Source: Collinsella sp. (GTDB taxonomy: Bacteria; Actinomycetota; Coriobacteriia; Coriobacteriales; Coriobacteriaceae). From it: a DNA stretch of 33,169 nucleotides. How positions within the stretch are numbered: position 1 is the stretch's first letter; each line of letters opens with the position of its first letter. The stretch covers positions 1 through 33,169 of the forward strand of contig JAHYYI010000022.1 of the NCBI GenBank assembly GCA_019425045.1, read 5' to 3'. The position numbers were made by a program, and so were the translations under genes. Positions 23,485-33,169 of this stretch are shown here, one piece after another. The notes beneath the pieces were generated by a model. It had not been told where the DNA came from and did not search any database. It saw nothing but the letters and a program-made list of their open reading frames with translations.

Positions 23485-23522
23485 TGTTTGGCCGAGTTGG
23501 ATCACAGGGTAACGTGCGGGCA

Positions 23523-23557
23523 CAAAAAACGGAGCCGTGTTGCCACGACTCCGTTTC
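23523..23557 (-). terminator. Terminator of the malQ-glgP transcript
   Basis: On the reverse strand GAAACGGAGTCGTG pairs with CACGGCTCCGTTT (one G-T pair) and ends in a run of six T. It lies 28 nt after the glgP stop. Confidence 0.88.
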
Positions 23558-23584
23558 TCAAGAGGATGGGTAAGGGAAGCGAAA

Positions 23585-25852
<2,268 letters not shown>

Positions 25853-25898
25853 GTTTTCTCCTGTGATGGGTTGTTTCATGTCTGCAATTCATAAGAAG

Positions 25899-25932
25899 CC
25901 CGCGCGAGGGGATTGGGGTGGCCTCGCGCGGG
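25899..25932 (-). promoter_or_regulatory. Intercistronic hairpin between malQ and glgP
   Basis: CCCGCGCGAGG and CCTCGCGCGGG form a perfect 11-bp stem around 12 nt. On the reverse strand it is followed only by CTTCTTA, so it is a weak terminator or an mRNA-stabilising hairpin that leaves glgP partly dependent on read-through. Confidence 0.65.
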
Positions 25933-25980
25933 AAAAGCAAGCGCGTCCGCACGGTGGGGAGGGGTCAGGCGCGGTAGCTC

Positions 25981-27486
25981 CTATTGAGGAAGCTCGATTT
26001 CGGCTTCCGACGGGATGCGGAAGTAGGTCTCGGTCCAGTCGGTGAGTTTGTGCTCGAGCTCGCGGGTGATGGCGCCGTCGAGCATGCGCCAGGTCCAGTT
26101 GCCGCCCAGTGTGGCAGGGGTGTTGATGCGCGCCTCGTTGCCCAAGTTGAGCAGGTCCTGCATGGTGTAGATGCACGTGTCGCTCACGCTGGCTGCGATG
26201 GTTCGGTTGAGTGCGTCGGTGATAGGCTCGCCGGCCTGCTGATGGGTGTACAGGGCTGCCTGCTCGCGCTGACGCGGGGTGGCCGTTCCCTCAAACCAGC
26301 CGCGCGCCGTCTCGTTGTCGTGGGTGCCCACGTAGGCGACGGTGTTGGCGATGTAGTTATGCGGCAGGTAGTACGAGTTGGTGCCCTCAAAGGCAAACTG
26401 CAGGATCTTCATGCCGGGGAAGCCCGAGTTGTCGCGCATGTCGATGACGCCGGGGGTGAGGAAGCCCAGGTCCTCGGCGATGATGGGCAGCGTGCCGAGC
26501 TTTTCCTCGAGCGTCTTGAAGAACTTGAGGCCGGGACCCTGCGTCCACGAACCGTAGGACGAATCGGGCGAGGAGAACGGCACCTCCCAATAGGCCTCGA
26601 AGCCGCGGAAGTGATCCAGGCGGATGACGTCGTACATGTCGAGGGCGGCGCGAATGCGGCCCTCCCACCAGGAGAAGCCGTCGGACTCCATGGCGTCCCA
26701 GTCGTAGATGGGGTTGCCCCAGTACTGGCCGGTGGCCGAGAACTGGTCGGGCGGCGTGCCGGCGACGCTCACGGGATTGCCGGCGGCGTCGATCTTAAAG
26801 AGCTCAGGTGTCGCCCACATCTCGACGGAGTCACGCGAGACATAGATGGGCAGGTCGCCGATGATGAGAATGTCGCGCTCGTTGGCATAGGCCTTGAGGC
26901 GGCTCCACTGGCGATCGAAGAAGTACTGCGTCATCTGGTGGTAGAGCATACGCGCCGGATGGTCGGCGCAGACCTTGGCGGAAGCCTCGCCGCGGGTGCG
27001 GAGCTCCGCGGGCCACTCCCAAAACGCCTTGAGACCGCACTCCTCTTTGACGGTCATGAACTCACAGTAGGGGATGAGCCAGTCCTCGTTGGCTTGGATA
27101 AAGCCATCGAAATCGGCTGGCTTGTCGGCAGCAAAGCGCTCGGCGGCGCGGTCGAGAATCTGACGGCGGCCACCAAAGATGGCACCGTAGTCGACATTGC
27201 TGGGGTCGGATCCCAGATACACGCCATCGATATCGCACTGCTCCAGATACCCTGCCTCGATAAGCTCGGCAAAGTCGATAAAGTTGGGGTTGCCTGCGCG
27301 GGCCGAGAACGACTGATAGGGCGAATCGCCATAGCTGGTCGTCGTAAGGGGCAGAATCTGCCAGTAATGTTGTTTGCACGAGGCGAGAAAATCGACGAAG
27401 TCGTAGGCATTCCAGCCAAAGCCGCCGATTCCGTATGGTCCGGGCAGAGATGAGACGGGCATGAGGACGCCGCTTGCACGCTCCAT
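25981..27486 (-). CDS. malQ: 4-alpha-glucanotransferase (amylomaltase)
   Basis: MalQ moves maltodextrin segments between chains and frees glucose (GH77). With ATG 27486 it has 501 residues. A TTG at 27501 is possible but has no spacing for a ribosome site, and MERASGVLMPVSSLPGPYG is the canonical N terminus. Catalytic features are IRLDHFRG with nucleophile Asp291, IIAEDLG with Glu338, and GTHDNETARG with Asp390. The ribosome site is weak (AGAAGG 16 nt upstream). A TreR-like operator lies 99-110 nt upstream at 27585-27596, over the promoter. Confidence 0.94.
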   Translation of the reverse strand: MERASGVLMPVSSLPGPYGIGGFGWNAYDFVDFLASCKQHYWQILPLTTTSYGDSPYQSFSARAGNPNFIDFAELIEAGYLEQCDIDGVYLGSDPSNVDYGAIFGGRRQILDRAAERFAADKPADFDGFIQANEDWLIPYCEFMTVKEECGLKAFWEWPAELRTRGEASAKVCADHPARMLYHQMTQYFFDRQWSRLKAYANERDILIIGDLPIYVSRDSVEMWATPELFKIDAAGNPVSVAGTPPDQFSATGQYWGNPIYDWDAMESDGFSWWEGRIRAALDMYDVIRLDHFRGFEAYWEVPFSSPDSSYGSWTQGPGLKFFKTLEEKLGTLPIIAEDLGFLTPGVIDMRDNSGFPGMKILQFAFEGTNSYYLPHNYIANTVAYVGTHDNETARGWFEGTATPRQREQAALYTHQQAGEPITDALNRTIAASVSDTCIYTMQDLLNLGNEARINTPATLGGNWTWRMLDGAITRELEHKLTDWTETYFRIPSEAEIELPQ

Positions 27487-27571
27487 GAATGCGCTTACCA
27501 ACCTTCTTGTTGTGGGGTCGGCCTGCCGATGGGTGTGCAGTCCGCCTCCGATGTTCTGATTCGATACGCCT

Positions 27572-27577
27572 ATTGTA
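27572..27577 (-). promoter_or_regulatory. Likely -10 box of the malQ promoter
   Basis: The reverse strand reads TACAAT here. The operator at 27585-27596 falls in the spacer upstream. The -35 box is not well defined. Confidence 0.4.
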
Positions 27578-27584
27578 AAACATG

Positions 27585-27596
27585 TTGTTTAAACAT
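27585..27596. promoter_or_regulatory. TreR-like operator at malQ
   Basis: TTGTTTAAACAT matches TTGTTTAAACAA at 11 of 12 positions and sits within the larger palindrome ACATGT...ACATGT (27582-27598 region). It is 10 kb from the TreR-like gene. Confidence 0.6.
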
Positions 27597-27650
27597 GTAC
27601 AGGCAAGATAAAAAAGTTGGTCGATTTTCGGCGAATGGTTACATGCCATG

Positions 27651-27684
27651 AAAAAGCCCCGACCTCACAACGTGAGATCGGGGC
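27651..27684 (-). terminator. Terminator of galE
   Basis: On the reverse strand GCCCCGATCTCAC pairs with GTGAGGTCGGGGC (one G-T pair) and is followed by TTTTT. Confidence 0.88.
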
Positions 27685-27706
27685 AAGAGCGGTATGTAGG
27701 TTTTTG

Positions 27707-28768
27707 CTACTCGGCGTCGGCGAAGCCGTTGGGGTTGTGGCTCTGCCAGTTCCAGCTATCGCGGCACATGTCCGCGATGTCGTACTGGGCCTTCCAGCCC
27801 ATCATGCGCTCGGCCTTGGAGGCATCGCACCAGTTGGCAGCGATGTCGCCGGCGCGGCGCTCGCGGATCACGTAGGGCAGCTCCTTGCCACAAGCCTTGG
27901 AGAAGGCGGCGACGACCTCGAGTACCGAGGTGCCGGTGCCGGTGCCCAGGTTAAAGATCTCGACGCCGGTTTTGCCGTTCATCCAGTTAAGGGCGGCAAC
28001 GTGACCAGAGGCCAGATCGCACACGTGGATGTAGTCGCGCACGCCGGTGCCGTCGGGGGTGGGGTAGTCGTTGCCATAGACCTGAACGGCCTCGAGCTTG
28101 CCCACGGCGACCTGGGCGACATAGGGCACCAGGTTGTTGGGGATGCCCTTGGGGTCCTCGCCGATCAGGCCCGACGGATGAGCGCCGATGGGGTTGAAGT
28201 AACGGAGCAGCACGACGTCCCACTCGGGGTCGGCGGTGTGGACGTCCATAAGGATCTGCTCGATCATCCACTTGGTCCAACCATAGGGGTTGGTCGCGGG
28301 CTTCTTGGGGTCTTCCTCGGTGACGGGCGGGTTGTCCGGGTCGCCGTAGACGGTCGAGGAGCTCGAGAAGATGATGGACTTGCAGCCATGGTTGCGCATG
28401 ACGTCGATGAGCACCAAGGTGTTCTCGATGTTGTTGTGGTAGTACTCGACGGGCTTGCTCACCGACTCGCCGACGGCCTTAAAGCCGGCAAAGTGGATGA
28501 CGCGGTCGATCTGATGGGTATCGAAGATCTTGTTCATCGCATCGCGGTCGAGCACGTTGGCCTCGTAGAAGGTGAGGTTCTTGGCGGCCTCGTCGCCCAC
28601 GATGGTCTTGACGCGGTCGACGGCGACGGCGCTGGAGTTGGAGAGATCATCGACGATGACGACCTGGTAGCCACCCTCGAGCAGCTGAACGACGGTGTGC
28701 GAGCCGATAAAGCCGGCGCCACCGGTAACGAGGACGCAGGTGTCTTTGGGGTCGAGTGCTTTGGACAT
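27707..28768 (-). CDS. galE: UDP-glucose 4-epimerase
   Basis: This NAD-dependent enzyme of the extended SDR family interconverts UDP-glucose and UDP-galactose. It has 353 residues. The NAD fold starts VLVTGGAGFIGSH (about 12-24), followed by DDLSNSS. The catalytic triad region has SSSTVYG and the YGWTK form of the YxxxK motif. The ending ADMCRDSWNWQSHNPNGF is the usual GalE tail. AGGAG precedes the ATG by six nt. A TATACT on the reverse strand (28806-28811) is a likely -10. It is transcribed alone, with its own terminator before malQ's upstream region. It supplies galactose metabolism or UDP-galactose for envelope polysaccharides. Confidence 0.94.
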   Translation of the reverse strand: MSKALDPKDTCVLVTGGAGFIGSHTVVQLLEGGYQVVIVDDLSNSSAVAVDRVKTIVGDEAAKNLTFYEANVLDRDAMNKIFDTHQIDRVIHFAGFKAVGESVSKPVEYYHNNIENTLVLIDVMRNHGCKSIIFSSSSTVYGDPDNPPVTEEDPKKPATNPYGWTKWMIEQILMDVHTADPEWDVVLLRYFNPIGAHPSGLIGEDPKGIPNNLVPYVAQVAVGKLEAVQVYGNDYPTPDGTGVRDYIHVCDLASGHVAALNWMNGKTGVEIFNLGTGTGTSVLEVVAAFSKACGKELPYVIRERRAGDIAANWCDASKAERMMGWKAQYDIADMCRDSWNWQSHNPNGFADAE

Positions 28769-28805
28769 GTAGTCTCCTATCGAATCAGGAACACTTCTTC
28801 AGGGG

Positions 28806-28811
28806 AGTATA
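28806..28811 (-). promoter_or_regulatory. Likely -10 box of galE
   Basis: The reverse strand reads TATACT, 38 nt before the galE ATG. The best -35 at 17 nt spacing, GATTTG, is weak. Confidence 0.35.
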
Positions 28812-29034
28812 GCGCAGGCAGGGACGCCCAAATCGTGCACTGTAGGAAAAGCAGAGGATCATGCTAGCGTACTCATAGAAGAGCTTGCGTACGCACAACC
28901 TGATCTTTGGCGTTTGCTTACGAGCCGCCGACCTTGTAGTTTCCTGCCGTTCGTGGAAATCGTTGGGACGCGCCATATGTACGCTAATATGTATGAGTTG
29001 AGCGACATATAAATAAACATGTAACGGAGTACAT

Positions 29035-30240
29035 ATGTCACCAAACAGCGATTCCATCCTTTCCCAGGAGCTCTCGCGCCGCACTGCCCTCAAGGCCCTG
29101 TTCGGCGCCGCTTCTGCGGCAGTTCTTTTTGGCCTGCCCGCTCGCGCCCATGCGGCGGAGGCTTCCAAAGAAACCACCGATAAACTGAATGCCGCCCAGG
29201 CCCAGCTCGACGAGGTACAGGCCCAGCTCGACAGCATCGCAAATGAGTATGCGGCGCTGGCCAACAAGAATGCCCAGACCCTCAACGACATTGAGAATGT
29301 CCAGGGCAAGATTGACGACACACAGGCTCAGATCGATGAAAAGAAGGCCGAGCTCAAGAAGAAGCGTAACGACCTTTCCGATCGCGTGGCCGCCAGCTAC
29401 AAGTCCGGCGGCACGAACATCCTGTCGCTGCTGCTGGCCTCTGGCTCGTTTGAGGAGCTCGTTGCCAACGCGCATTACGTTGAGAAGATCAACAAGAGCG
29501 ACCGCGATGCCATCGAGGACATCCAGACGATTCAGGCCGAGCTCGACGCACAGAAGACCGAGCTCGAAGCACAAAAGGCTGACCTGGAGAAACTCAAGGA
29601 TCAGCAGACGGCTCAGATGCAGGATATGCAGGCCAAGCAGCAAGAGGTCCAGACCGTGCTGAACGGTCTTTCCGACGACGTCAAGGAGCTCATGGCTCAG
29701 CGTGATTCCGAGATTCTCGCTGCCGCCCAGGCCGAGGAGGCCGCTAGGAAGGCCGCCGCTGCCGCGGCCGCCGCGAACAAGAACAATTCCTACTCGGGTG
29801 GTTCGAGCTCGGGCGGTGGATCGTATGCGCCCGGAACTCCGCAGCAGAATGCCGGCTCGGGCAAGCAGCAGGCCGTCGTCAACGCGTGCTACTCCACGCC
29901 TTCGCCGGGTCAGAACTGGTGCGCGGCGTGGGTTACCAATGTCTTCCGTAACGCCGGCGTTGGCTACTTTGGCGGCAACGCCTGCGACATGTTCAACGCC
30001 TGGTGCTATAGCTCCGACCGCTCGGCGCTGCAGGTGGGCATGATCGTAGCCGACTCCTCGCATAGCGGCACGGGTGCTCCGGGCCTTATCTACGGTCATG
30101 TGGGTATCTATGTTGGCGGCGGCATCGTAATGAGCAACGAGGGCGCCATTACGTCTAAGTCGCTTGATTCGTTTATTAGCTTCTATGGCACTGGCTCTGG
30201 CGTGCGTTGGGGCTGGCTTGGCGGTATTGCGCTGTCGTAA
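29035..30240 (+). CDS. Secreted coiled-coil peptidoglycan hydrolase (PcsB/RipA-like, NlpC/P60 or CHAP type)
   Basis: This 401-residue protein has a signal with twin arginine (SRRTALKALFGAASAAVLFG, Arg15-Arg16) ending AHA-A near residue 40. About 45-225 is a long coiled coil rich in A, Q, E, D and K. About 226-280 is an Ala-rich then Gly/Ser linker. About 280-401 is a Cys/His hydrolase domain with NWCAAWV (Cys296) and YGHVGIYVGGG (His355). The plan matches division-linked amidases or endopeptidases whose coiled coil holds the enzyme inactive until engaged by FtsEX-type partners; ftsEX is not in the window. GGAG lies five nt before the ATG. The promoter region carries repeated CATATG/TATGTA words. 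Confidence 0.85.
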   Translation: MSPNSDSILSQELSRRTALKALFGAASAAVLFGLPARAHAAEASKETTDKLNAAQAQLDEVQAQLDSIANEYAALANKNAQTLNDIENVQGKIDDTQAQIDEKKAELKKKRNDLSDRVAASYKSGGTNILSLLLASGSFEELVANAHYVEKINKSDRDAIEDIQTIQAELDAQKTELEAQKADLEKLKDQQTAQMQDMQAKQQEVQTVLNGLSDDVKELMAQRDSEILAAAQAEEAARKAAAAAAAANKNNSYSGGSSSGGGSYAPGTPQQNAGSGKQQAVVNACYSTPSPGQNWCAAWVTNVFRNAGVGYFGGNACDMFNAWCYSSDRSALQVGMIVADSSHSGTGAPGLIYGHVGIYVGGGIVMSNEGAITSKSLDSFISFYGTGSGVRWGWLGGIALS

Positions 30241-30259
30241 CGGCGGTTTGAAGTAAGTT

Positions 30260-30312
30260 GGTCCGTGGCTGCCCGGAAGGCATTAGGTTGCCTGCTCGGA
30301 CAGCCACGGACC
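30260..30312 (+). repeat. Long hairpin downstream of the hydrolase gene
   Basis: GGTCCGTGGCTG and CAGCCACGGACC form a perfect 12-bp stem, with inner CCG/CGG and GGC/GCC pairings. No T-run follows. The actual terminator is 53 nt further on. Confidence 0.7.
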
Positions 30313-30364
30313 TCTCGGATCCAATGCGTCACACACCGGACTGGTTGTCTGAATAAATATGGCG

Positions 30365-30388
30365 AAGGCCCCTTTCGGGGCCTTTTTT
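30365..30388 (+). terminator. Rho-independent terminator
   Basis: AAGGCCCC-TTTC-GGGGCCTT is followed by a T-run. It ends the hydrolase transcript. Confidence 0.92.
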
Positions 30389-30639
30389 AAATGAATTTAT
30401 CGACTCCGTGGACTTCGGTTTTGGAATTTGGAGCCGACGGCTCACCAAAGTGGAAAATGAAATAGAACCTAGCTGCAATAATCGCCTTGTTGCGAACTCG
30501 AACTGATCATGTAGATTTAAAATAACCGCAATTTACAATTGTCGAGCGGTGCGTTGGGTTGGAGCTGCTGCGGGTCCTATATGGATTGCGGTCTTGCGCT
30601 CCGATGTCCAAATAGGTCTCTCTAGACGGGAAGTTGCTC
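30389..30639. other. AT-richer gap with a decayed murB 3' end
   Basis: The first 30 nt (from 30394) match the murB 3' end at 31081 onward (see the separate pseudogene entry). The rest, to the unknown gene at 30640, is visibly less GC-rich than the surrounding genes. I see no other gene in it. Confidence 0.6.
30394..30422 (-). pseudogene. Remnant of a duplicated murB 3' end
   Basis: Aligned to 31081-31109 without gaps, 23 of 29 bases agree, including CGACTC and GTGGACTTCGG. On the reverse strand the remnant would read E-V-H-G-V-D-K-F against the murB ending E-V-H-R-V-G-E-F. It may be an attachment-site-like duplication left by insertion of the DNA at about 30423-31077. Confidence 0.55.
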
Positions 30640-31005
30640 ATGGACACCATATATGACGGAGACGGCTGGGTCGATCATTATAGTTGGCGACTAGTCGGCT
30701 CGGATGACAATGGGGATGTGGTGTTTGATGGACTATGTCCAAAGCATCTCCATCCTTTTGTCTCGTCGTTAATTGAGAGTTCCGCTCGTGTTGCCCCCTA
30801 CAGCTCGGCATCGCTTCATGATACGGACGTTTTGAAGACCATAAGGGAATCAATTGACGAGGGCACGATGAGCGGCCCGCTGTTTTCTCGGCTTGTGGGG
30901 CTAGATGAGATTGGCTCGAAACGACTGCTTGCGGGCGAAAAAGTGGAACTCACTTATCGGTCGATGATTTCAATCCTGCGGCTAGCCGATGTTCTTCGCA
31001 AATAA
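30640..31005 (+). CDS. Hypothetical protein, possibly with a C-terminal helix-turn-helix
   Basis: I do not recognise this 121-residue protein. Its N-terminal half (DGDGWVDHYSWRLVGSDDNG) looks like beta strands. The C-terminal half (TMSGPLFSRLVGLDEIGSKR, then LTYRSMISILRLADVL) is helical and spaced like an XRE-type helix-turn-helix, as in some antitoxins. A TTG two codons upstream (30634) is possible, but ATG 30640 has GGGAAG before it. Base composition is lower in GC than its neighbours. It stands alone, with its own terminator, between the murB-end remnant and murB, which points to recent acquisition. Confidence 0.6.
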   Translation: MDTIYDGDGWVDHYSWRLVGSDDNGDVVFDGLCPKHLHPFVSSLIESSARVAPYSSASLHDTDVLKTIRESIDEGTMSGPLFSRLVGLDEIGSKRLLAGEKVELTYRSMISILRLADVLRK

Positions 31006-31008
31006 ATG

Positions 31009-31046
31009 ATAACGGGACAAGTGAGCTAGATCACTTGTCCCGTTAT
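31009..31046. terminator. Bidirectional-looking terminator hairpin
   Basis: ATAACGGGACAAGTGA pairs perfectly with TCACTTGTCCCGTTAT (16 bp, 6-nt loop), flanked by AT-rich sequence. It lies between the ends of two convergent genes and could stop both. Confidence 0.8.
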
Positions 31047-31073
31047 TAATTAAAGTGGATCGCGGTGGGCAGG

Positions 31074-32036
31074 CTATAAAAATTCGCCGACTCGGTGGAC
31101 TTCGGGTTCTAGGTCTACGTTGAATTGGTCTTTGACGGTTGTTTGGATGTGGCGGATGAGTTCGTCGACGTCGGCGGCGGTGGCGTGGTCGGCATTGACG
31201 ATGAAGCCGCAGTGCTTCTCGCTCACCTGCGCGCCGCCAACGGCGTGTCCTCGAAGGCCGGCATCCATGATGAGTTTGCCGGCAAAGTAACCCTCGGGGC
31301 GCTTGAAAGTGGAGCCAGCACTCGGCATGTCGAGTGGCTGCTTGTCCTCGCGGCGCTGGCGGTAGTCGTCCATGTCGGCCTTAATCATCGCGGCGTTGCC
31401 CGGTGCGAGGTTGAAGGTGGCAGAAAGAACGATAAAGCCGTCGTCGGCGACGCGGCTCTTGCGATAGCCTAGGTTGAGTTCGTCGACATCGAACTCGATG
31501 ATGTTGCCGCTGCCGCGGGTGCCGTCGTCGAGCTGGCGAGCGGGTTTGTAGACGCGCACGGACTCCAGCACATCGGCCATGCAGGCACCGTAGGCACCGG
31601 CGTTCATGTAGCAGGCGCCGCCGACCGATCCGGGGATGCCCGAGATGGGCTCCATGCCGGTGAGACCGGCCTCGGCTGCCGCAGCGGCGACATCAGAAAG
31701 CAAGGCGCCGGCTGCCGCCGTGACGTGCGTGCCGTCGACCGTAATGTCGGAGAGTCCCTCGCCCAGCGCCACGACGACGCCGCGGATGCCCTTGTCGCCG
31801 ACGAGCAGGTCGGAGCCGTTGCCCACGATGGTGAGGGGCAGATCGCAGCGATAGCAGGTATCGAGCGTGGCGACGAGGCCCTGCTCGGTATCGGGCGTGA
31901 CAAAGACGTCGGCCGGGCCGCCGATCTTAAACGTGGTGTGCTCGCGCATGGGCTCGCTCATCAGTACGTTGTCCTCGCCGGCAACGCCAGCAAGCGCGCA
32001 CAGCAGGTCCTCGTTAAAAAAGTCGTTCTCGTGCAT
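31074..32036 (-). CDS. murB: UDP-N-acetylenolpyruvoylglucosamine reductase
   Basis: MurB reduces UDP-GlcNAc-enolpyruvate to UDP-MurNAc with NADPH and FAD, the second committed step of peptidoglycan synthesis. FAD-binding features are TTFKIGGPADVFV (about 34-46), VGNGSDLLVGD (71-81) and GIPGSVGGACYMNAGAYG (133-150). The proton-donor serine is Ser242 in PSAGSTFKRP, and the late glutamate is Glu312 in EPEVHRVGEF. A TTG at 32081 would add 15 residues of no family character; ATG 32036 has AAAGGCGG at good spacing, giving 320 residues. It diverges from the LacI-type gene. Its 3' end is partly duplicated at 30394. Confidence 0.94.
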   Translation of the reverse strand: MHENDFFNEDLLCALAGVAGEDNVLMSEPMREHTTFKIGGPADVFVTPDTEQGLVATLDTCYRCDLPLTIVGNGSDLLVGDKGIRGVVVALGEGLSDITVDGTHVTAAAGALLSDVAAAAAEAGLTGMEPISGIPGSVGGACYMNAGAYGACMADVLESVRVYKPARQLDDGTRGSGNIIEFDVDELNLGYRKSRVADDGFIVLSATFNLAPGNAAMIKADMDDYRQRREDKQPLDMPSAGSTFKRPEGYFAGKLIMDAGLRGHAVGGAQVSEKHCGFIVNADHATAADVDELIRHIQTTVKDQFNVDLEPEVHRVGEFL

Positions 32037-32141
32037 ACGAATATCCGCCTTTTGGTGGTCGTTGTCATCAATCGATTGCAATATACCCCACCCGGACGGA
32101 TTTGGTGCGCTGGCGGCGATAAAACAGCCGTCTACCGGATT

Positions 32142-32156
32142 GGTAAAGTGTTTATC
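32142..32156. promoter_or_regulatory. Possible operator in the murB-lacI divergent region
   Basis: GGTAAA-GTG-TTTATC is an inverted repeat with one mismatch, 64 nt before the LacI-type start. A TATACT (32179-32184) further down is a likely -10 for that gene. Autoregulation is a guess. Confidence 0.3.
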
Positions 32157-32219
32157 ACCGAGGTAGAGGGGTAGTCGCTATACTTTCAAGAGATTGCGCG
32201 TAAACCTGGAAGGAGCGAG

Positions 32220-33169
32220 ATGGCCAACAAAGTCACCCTCAAGCAGATCGCCCAGGAGGTGGGGCTTTCCCCCTCGTCGGTCTCGCTTGTGCTCAATAAT
32301 CGGCCCTGTCGCATCTCAGAAGAAAACCGCAAGCTCATCAAGGAGGTCGCGGCGCGCAACCACTATGTTCCCAACCAGATTGCGCGTAGCCTGGTCATGC
32401 GCGAGTCGCGCACGCTGGGCCTTATCGTCCCTAACATCGAGAGCCGCTTTTTTGCCTCGCTTGCCGGCAGCTTGGAAAAGCGCTGCCGCGAGGACGGCTA
32501 TGCGCTCTTTATTACCAGCTCGGGCGGAAGTGCCGACGACGATCTTGAGCTGCTGCGTCAGCTGGTGACGCGCGGCGTCGACGGTGTCTTTTTGGTGGTG
32601 GGTGACGAGTTCTCCGACGACCGCGCCCTGCGCGAAGAAGTCAGCCACCTGCCCATCCCGGCCGTGATGGTCGATCGTGCCATTGAAGGACTCGAGTGCG
32701 ACAAGGTGATGTTCGACCACGAGATGGGTGGCTACATGGCCACGCGGTATCTAATTGAGCAGGGTCATCGCCGCATCGCCTGTCTGGTTAACGCACGCCG
32801 TTCCAATACGGGTCGCAAGCGACTTGCCGGCTATGAGCGCGCGCTGCGCGAGGTTGGCCTGCCAATCGACGCGCGTTTGGAGTTTGAGAGCGAGTACTAC
32901 ATTCCGAGCGCATACGAGGCCTCGGAGGCGGTGCTCGCGACCGACGCCACCGCCGTGTTCGCAAGCTCGGATAACATTGCCCTCGGCCTGCTCAAGCGCT
33001 TGCACGAGATGGGGAAGAGCATCCCGGGCGATATCTCGGTCGTAAGCTATGACAACTCGGCGGCCGACGTTCTCTTTGAGCCGGCGCTGACCGCGATTGA
33101 GCAGGATCCCGGTGTCCTTGCGGAGCATGCTTTTGGCTGCATGTCCAAGCGTCTTGCCGGTAGGGGCGG
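32220..33169 (+). CDS. LacI-family transcriptional regulator, 3' end beyond window
   Basis: An open frame starts at ATG 32220 (AAGGAG four nt before) and runs to the window edge, giving 316 codons so far. The N terminus is a LacI helix-turn-helix (LKQIAQEVGLSPSSVSLVLN, residues 7-26), then the hinge region FVPNQIARSL-like (YVPNQIARSL). From TLGLIVPNIESRFFASL on it is the periplasmic-binding-like effector domain, including ACLVNARRSNTGRKRLAGY, ASSDNIALGLLKRLHEMG and SVVSYDNSAADVLFEPALT. The ligand and targets cannot be told. About 20-30 residues are missing. Confidence 0.92.
   Translation, partial: MANKVTLKQIAQEVGLSPSSVSLVLNNRPCRISEENRKLIKEVAARNHYVPNQIARSLVMRESRTLGLIVPNIESRFFASLAGSLEKRCREDGYALFITSSGGSADDDLELLRQLVTRGVDGVFLVVGDEFSDDRALREEVSHLPIPAVMVDRAIEGLECDKVMFDHEMGGYMATRYLIEQGHRRIACLVNARRSNTGRKRLAGYERALREVGLPIDARLEFESEYYIPSAYEASEAVLATDATAVFASSDNIALGLLKRLHEMGKSIPGDISVVSYDNSAADVLFEPALTAIEQDPGVLAEHAFGCMSKRLAGRG

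Larger units (their letters stand above)
23129..23584. other. Intergenic region between convergent operons, with palindromic array
   Basis: The region contains a terminator for the ABC operon, three evenly spaced 57-nt palindromic units (23267-23484) and the terminator of the glgP transcript. I see no gene in it. Confidence 0.75.

Noticed and set aside
25984..27453. A 489-codon forward frame opposite malQ, and similar frames opposite glgP (24212-25144) and galE (27617-28867)
   Set aside because: They mirror strong real genes, have no recognisable domains and no ribosome sites.
30260..30312. Third copy of the variable-arm hairpin
   Set aside because: AGGTTGCCTGCTC resembles the start of the core, but the nested GGCCAC-ATTAA-GTGGCC hairpin and the rest of the 69-nt core are missing. 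The likeness is probably chance or a distant remnant.

Overview
The window reads as a GC-rich actinobacterial chromosome segment, most likely from Collinsella or a close relative (Coriobacteriia). That placement is an inference from gene content and style: a TsaB-RimI-TsaD fusion, a Tat-type sugar-binding lipoprotein, MalQ/GlgP/PTS carbohydrate genes, and dense palindromic intergenic repeats. I could not run any search.

Layout. 1-152: 3' part of a 5S rRNA gene and its terminator. 263-7086: a tightly packed forward operon for cell envelope and housekeeping work (acpS, nnr, alr, a family-4 uracil-DNA glycosylase, tsaE, and one long ORF fusing TsaB, RimI and TsaD). 7087-11890: a cstA-family transporter behind a leader peptide and a leader terminator, then an unusual 730-residue protein with a JetD/DUF2220-like Toprim domain. 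These two genes are bracketed by two copies of a hairpin whose core is conserved while its arms differ yet stay complementary. 11883-12758: about 0.9 kb without a protein gene, packed with palindromes, a 230-bp element with 34-bp inverted ends, and tandem repeats that include tRNA-tail-like sequence. It is followed by tRNA-Gln (reverse strand).

12872-17506 (reverse): a tandem peptidoglycan-binding-domain protein, a polyprenyl synthetase, and a PTS EIIC-EIIB permease fused to a HAD phosphatase. 17736-23128 (forward): a TreR-like GntR regulator, then a sugar ABC importer (binding protein, two permeases, MsmK/UgpC-type ATPase). 23585-28768 (reverse): glycogen/maltodextrin phosphorylase, 4-alpha-glucanotransferase and galE. 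Five 12-bp palindromes close to TTGTTTAAACAA sit at the promoters of the PTS gene, the regulator, the ABC operon and malQ, so these genes probably form one TreR-like regulon for alpha-glucoside or maltodextrin uptake and breakdown. 29035-30240: a secreted coiled-coil cell-wall hydrolase. 30389-31077: a small foreign-looking insertion with one unknown gene, bounded by a decayed copy of the murB 3' end and murB itself. 31074-33169: murB (reverse) and a divergent LacI-family regulator cut by the window edge.

The strongest candidates for something undescribed are the variable-arm hairpin pair, the leader-peptide control of cstA, the lone Toprim protein with a basic disordered linker, the PTS-HAD fusion, the murB-end insertion, and the three 57-nt palindromic units at 23267-23484.
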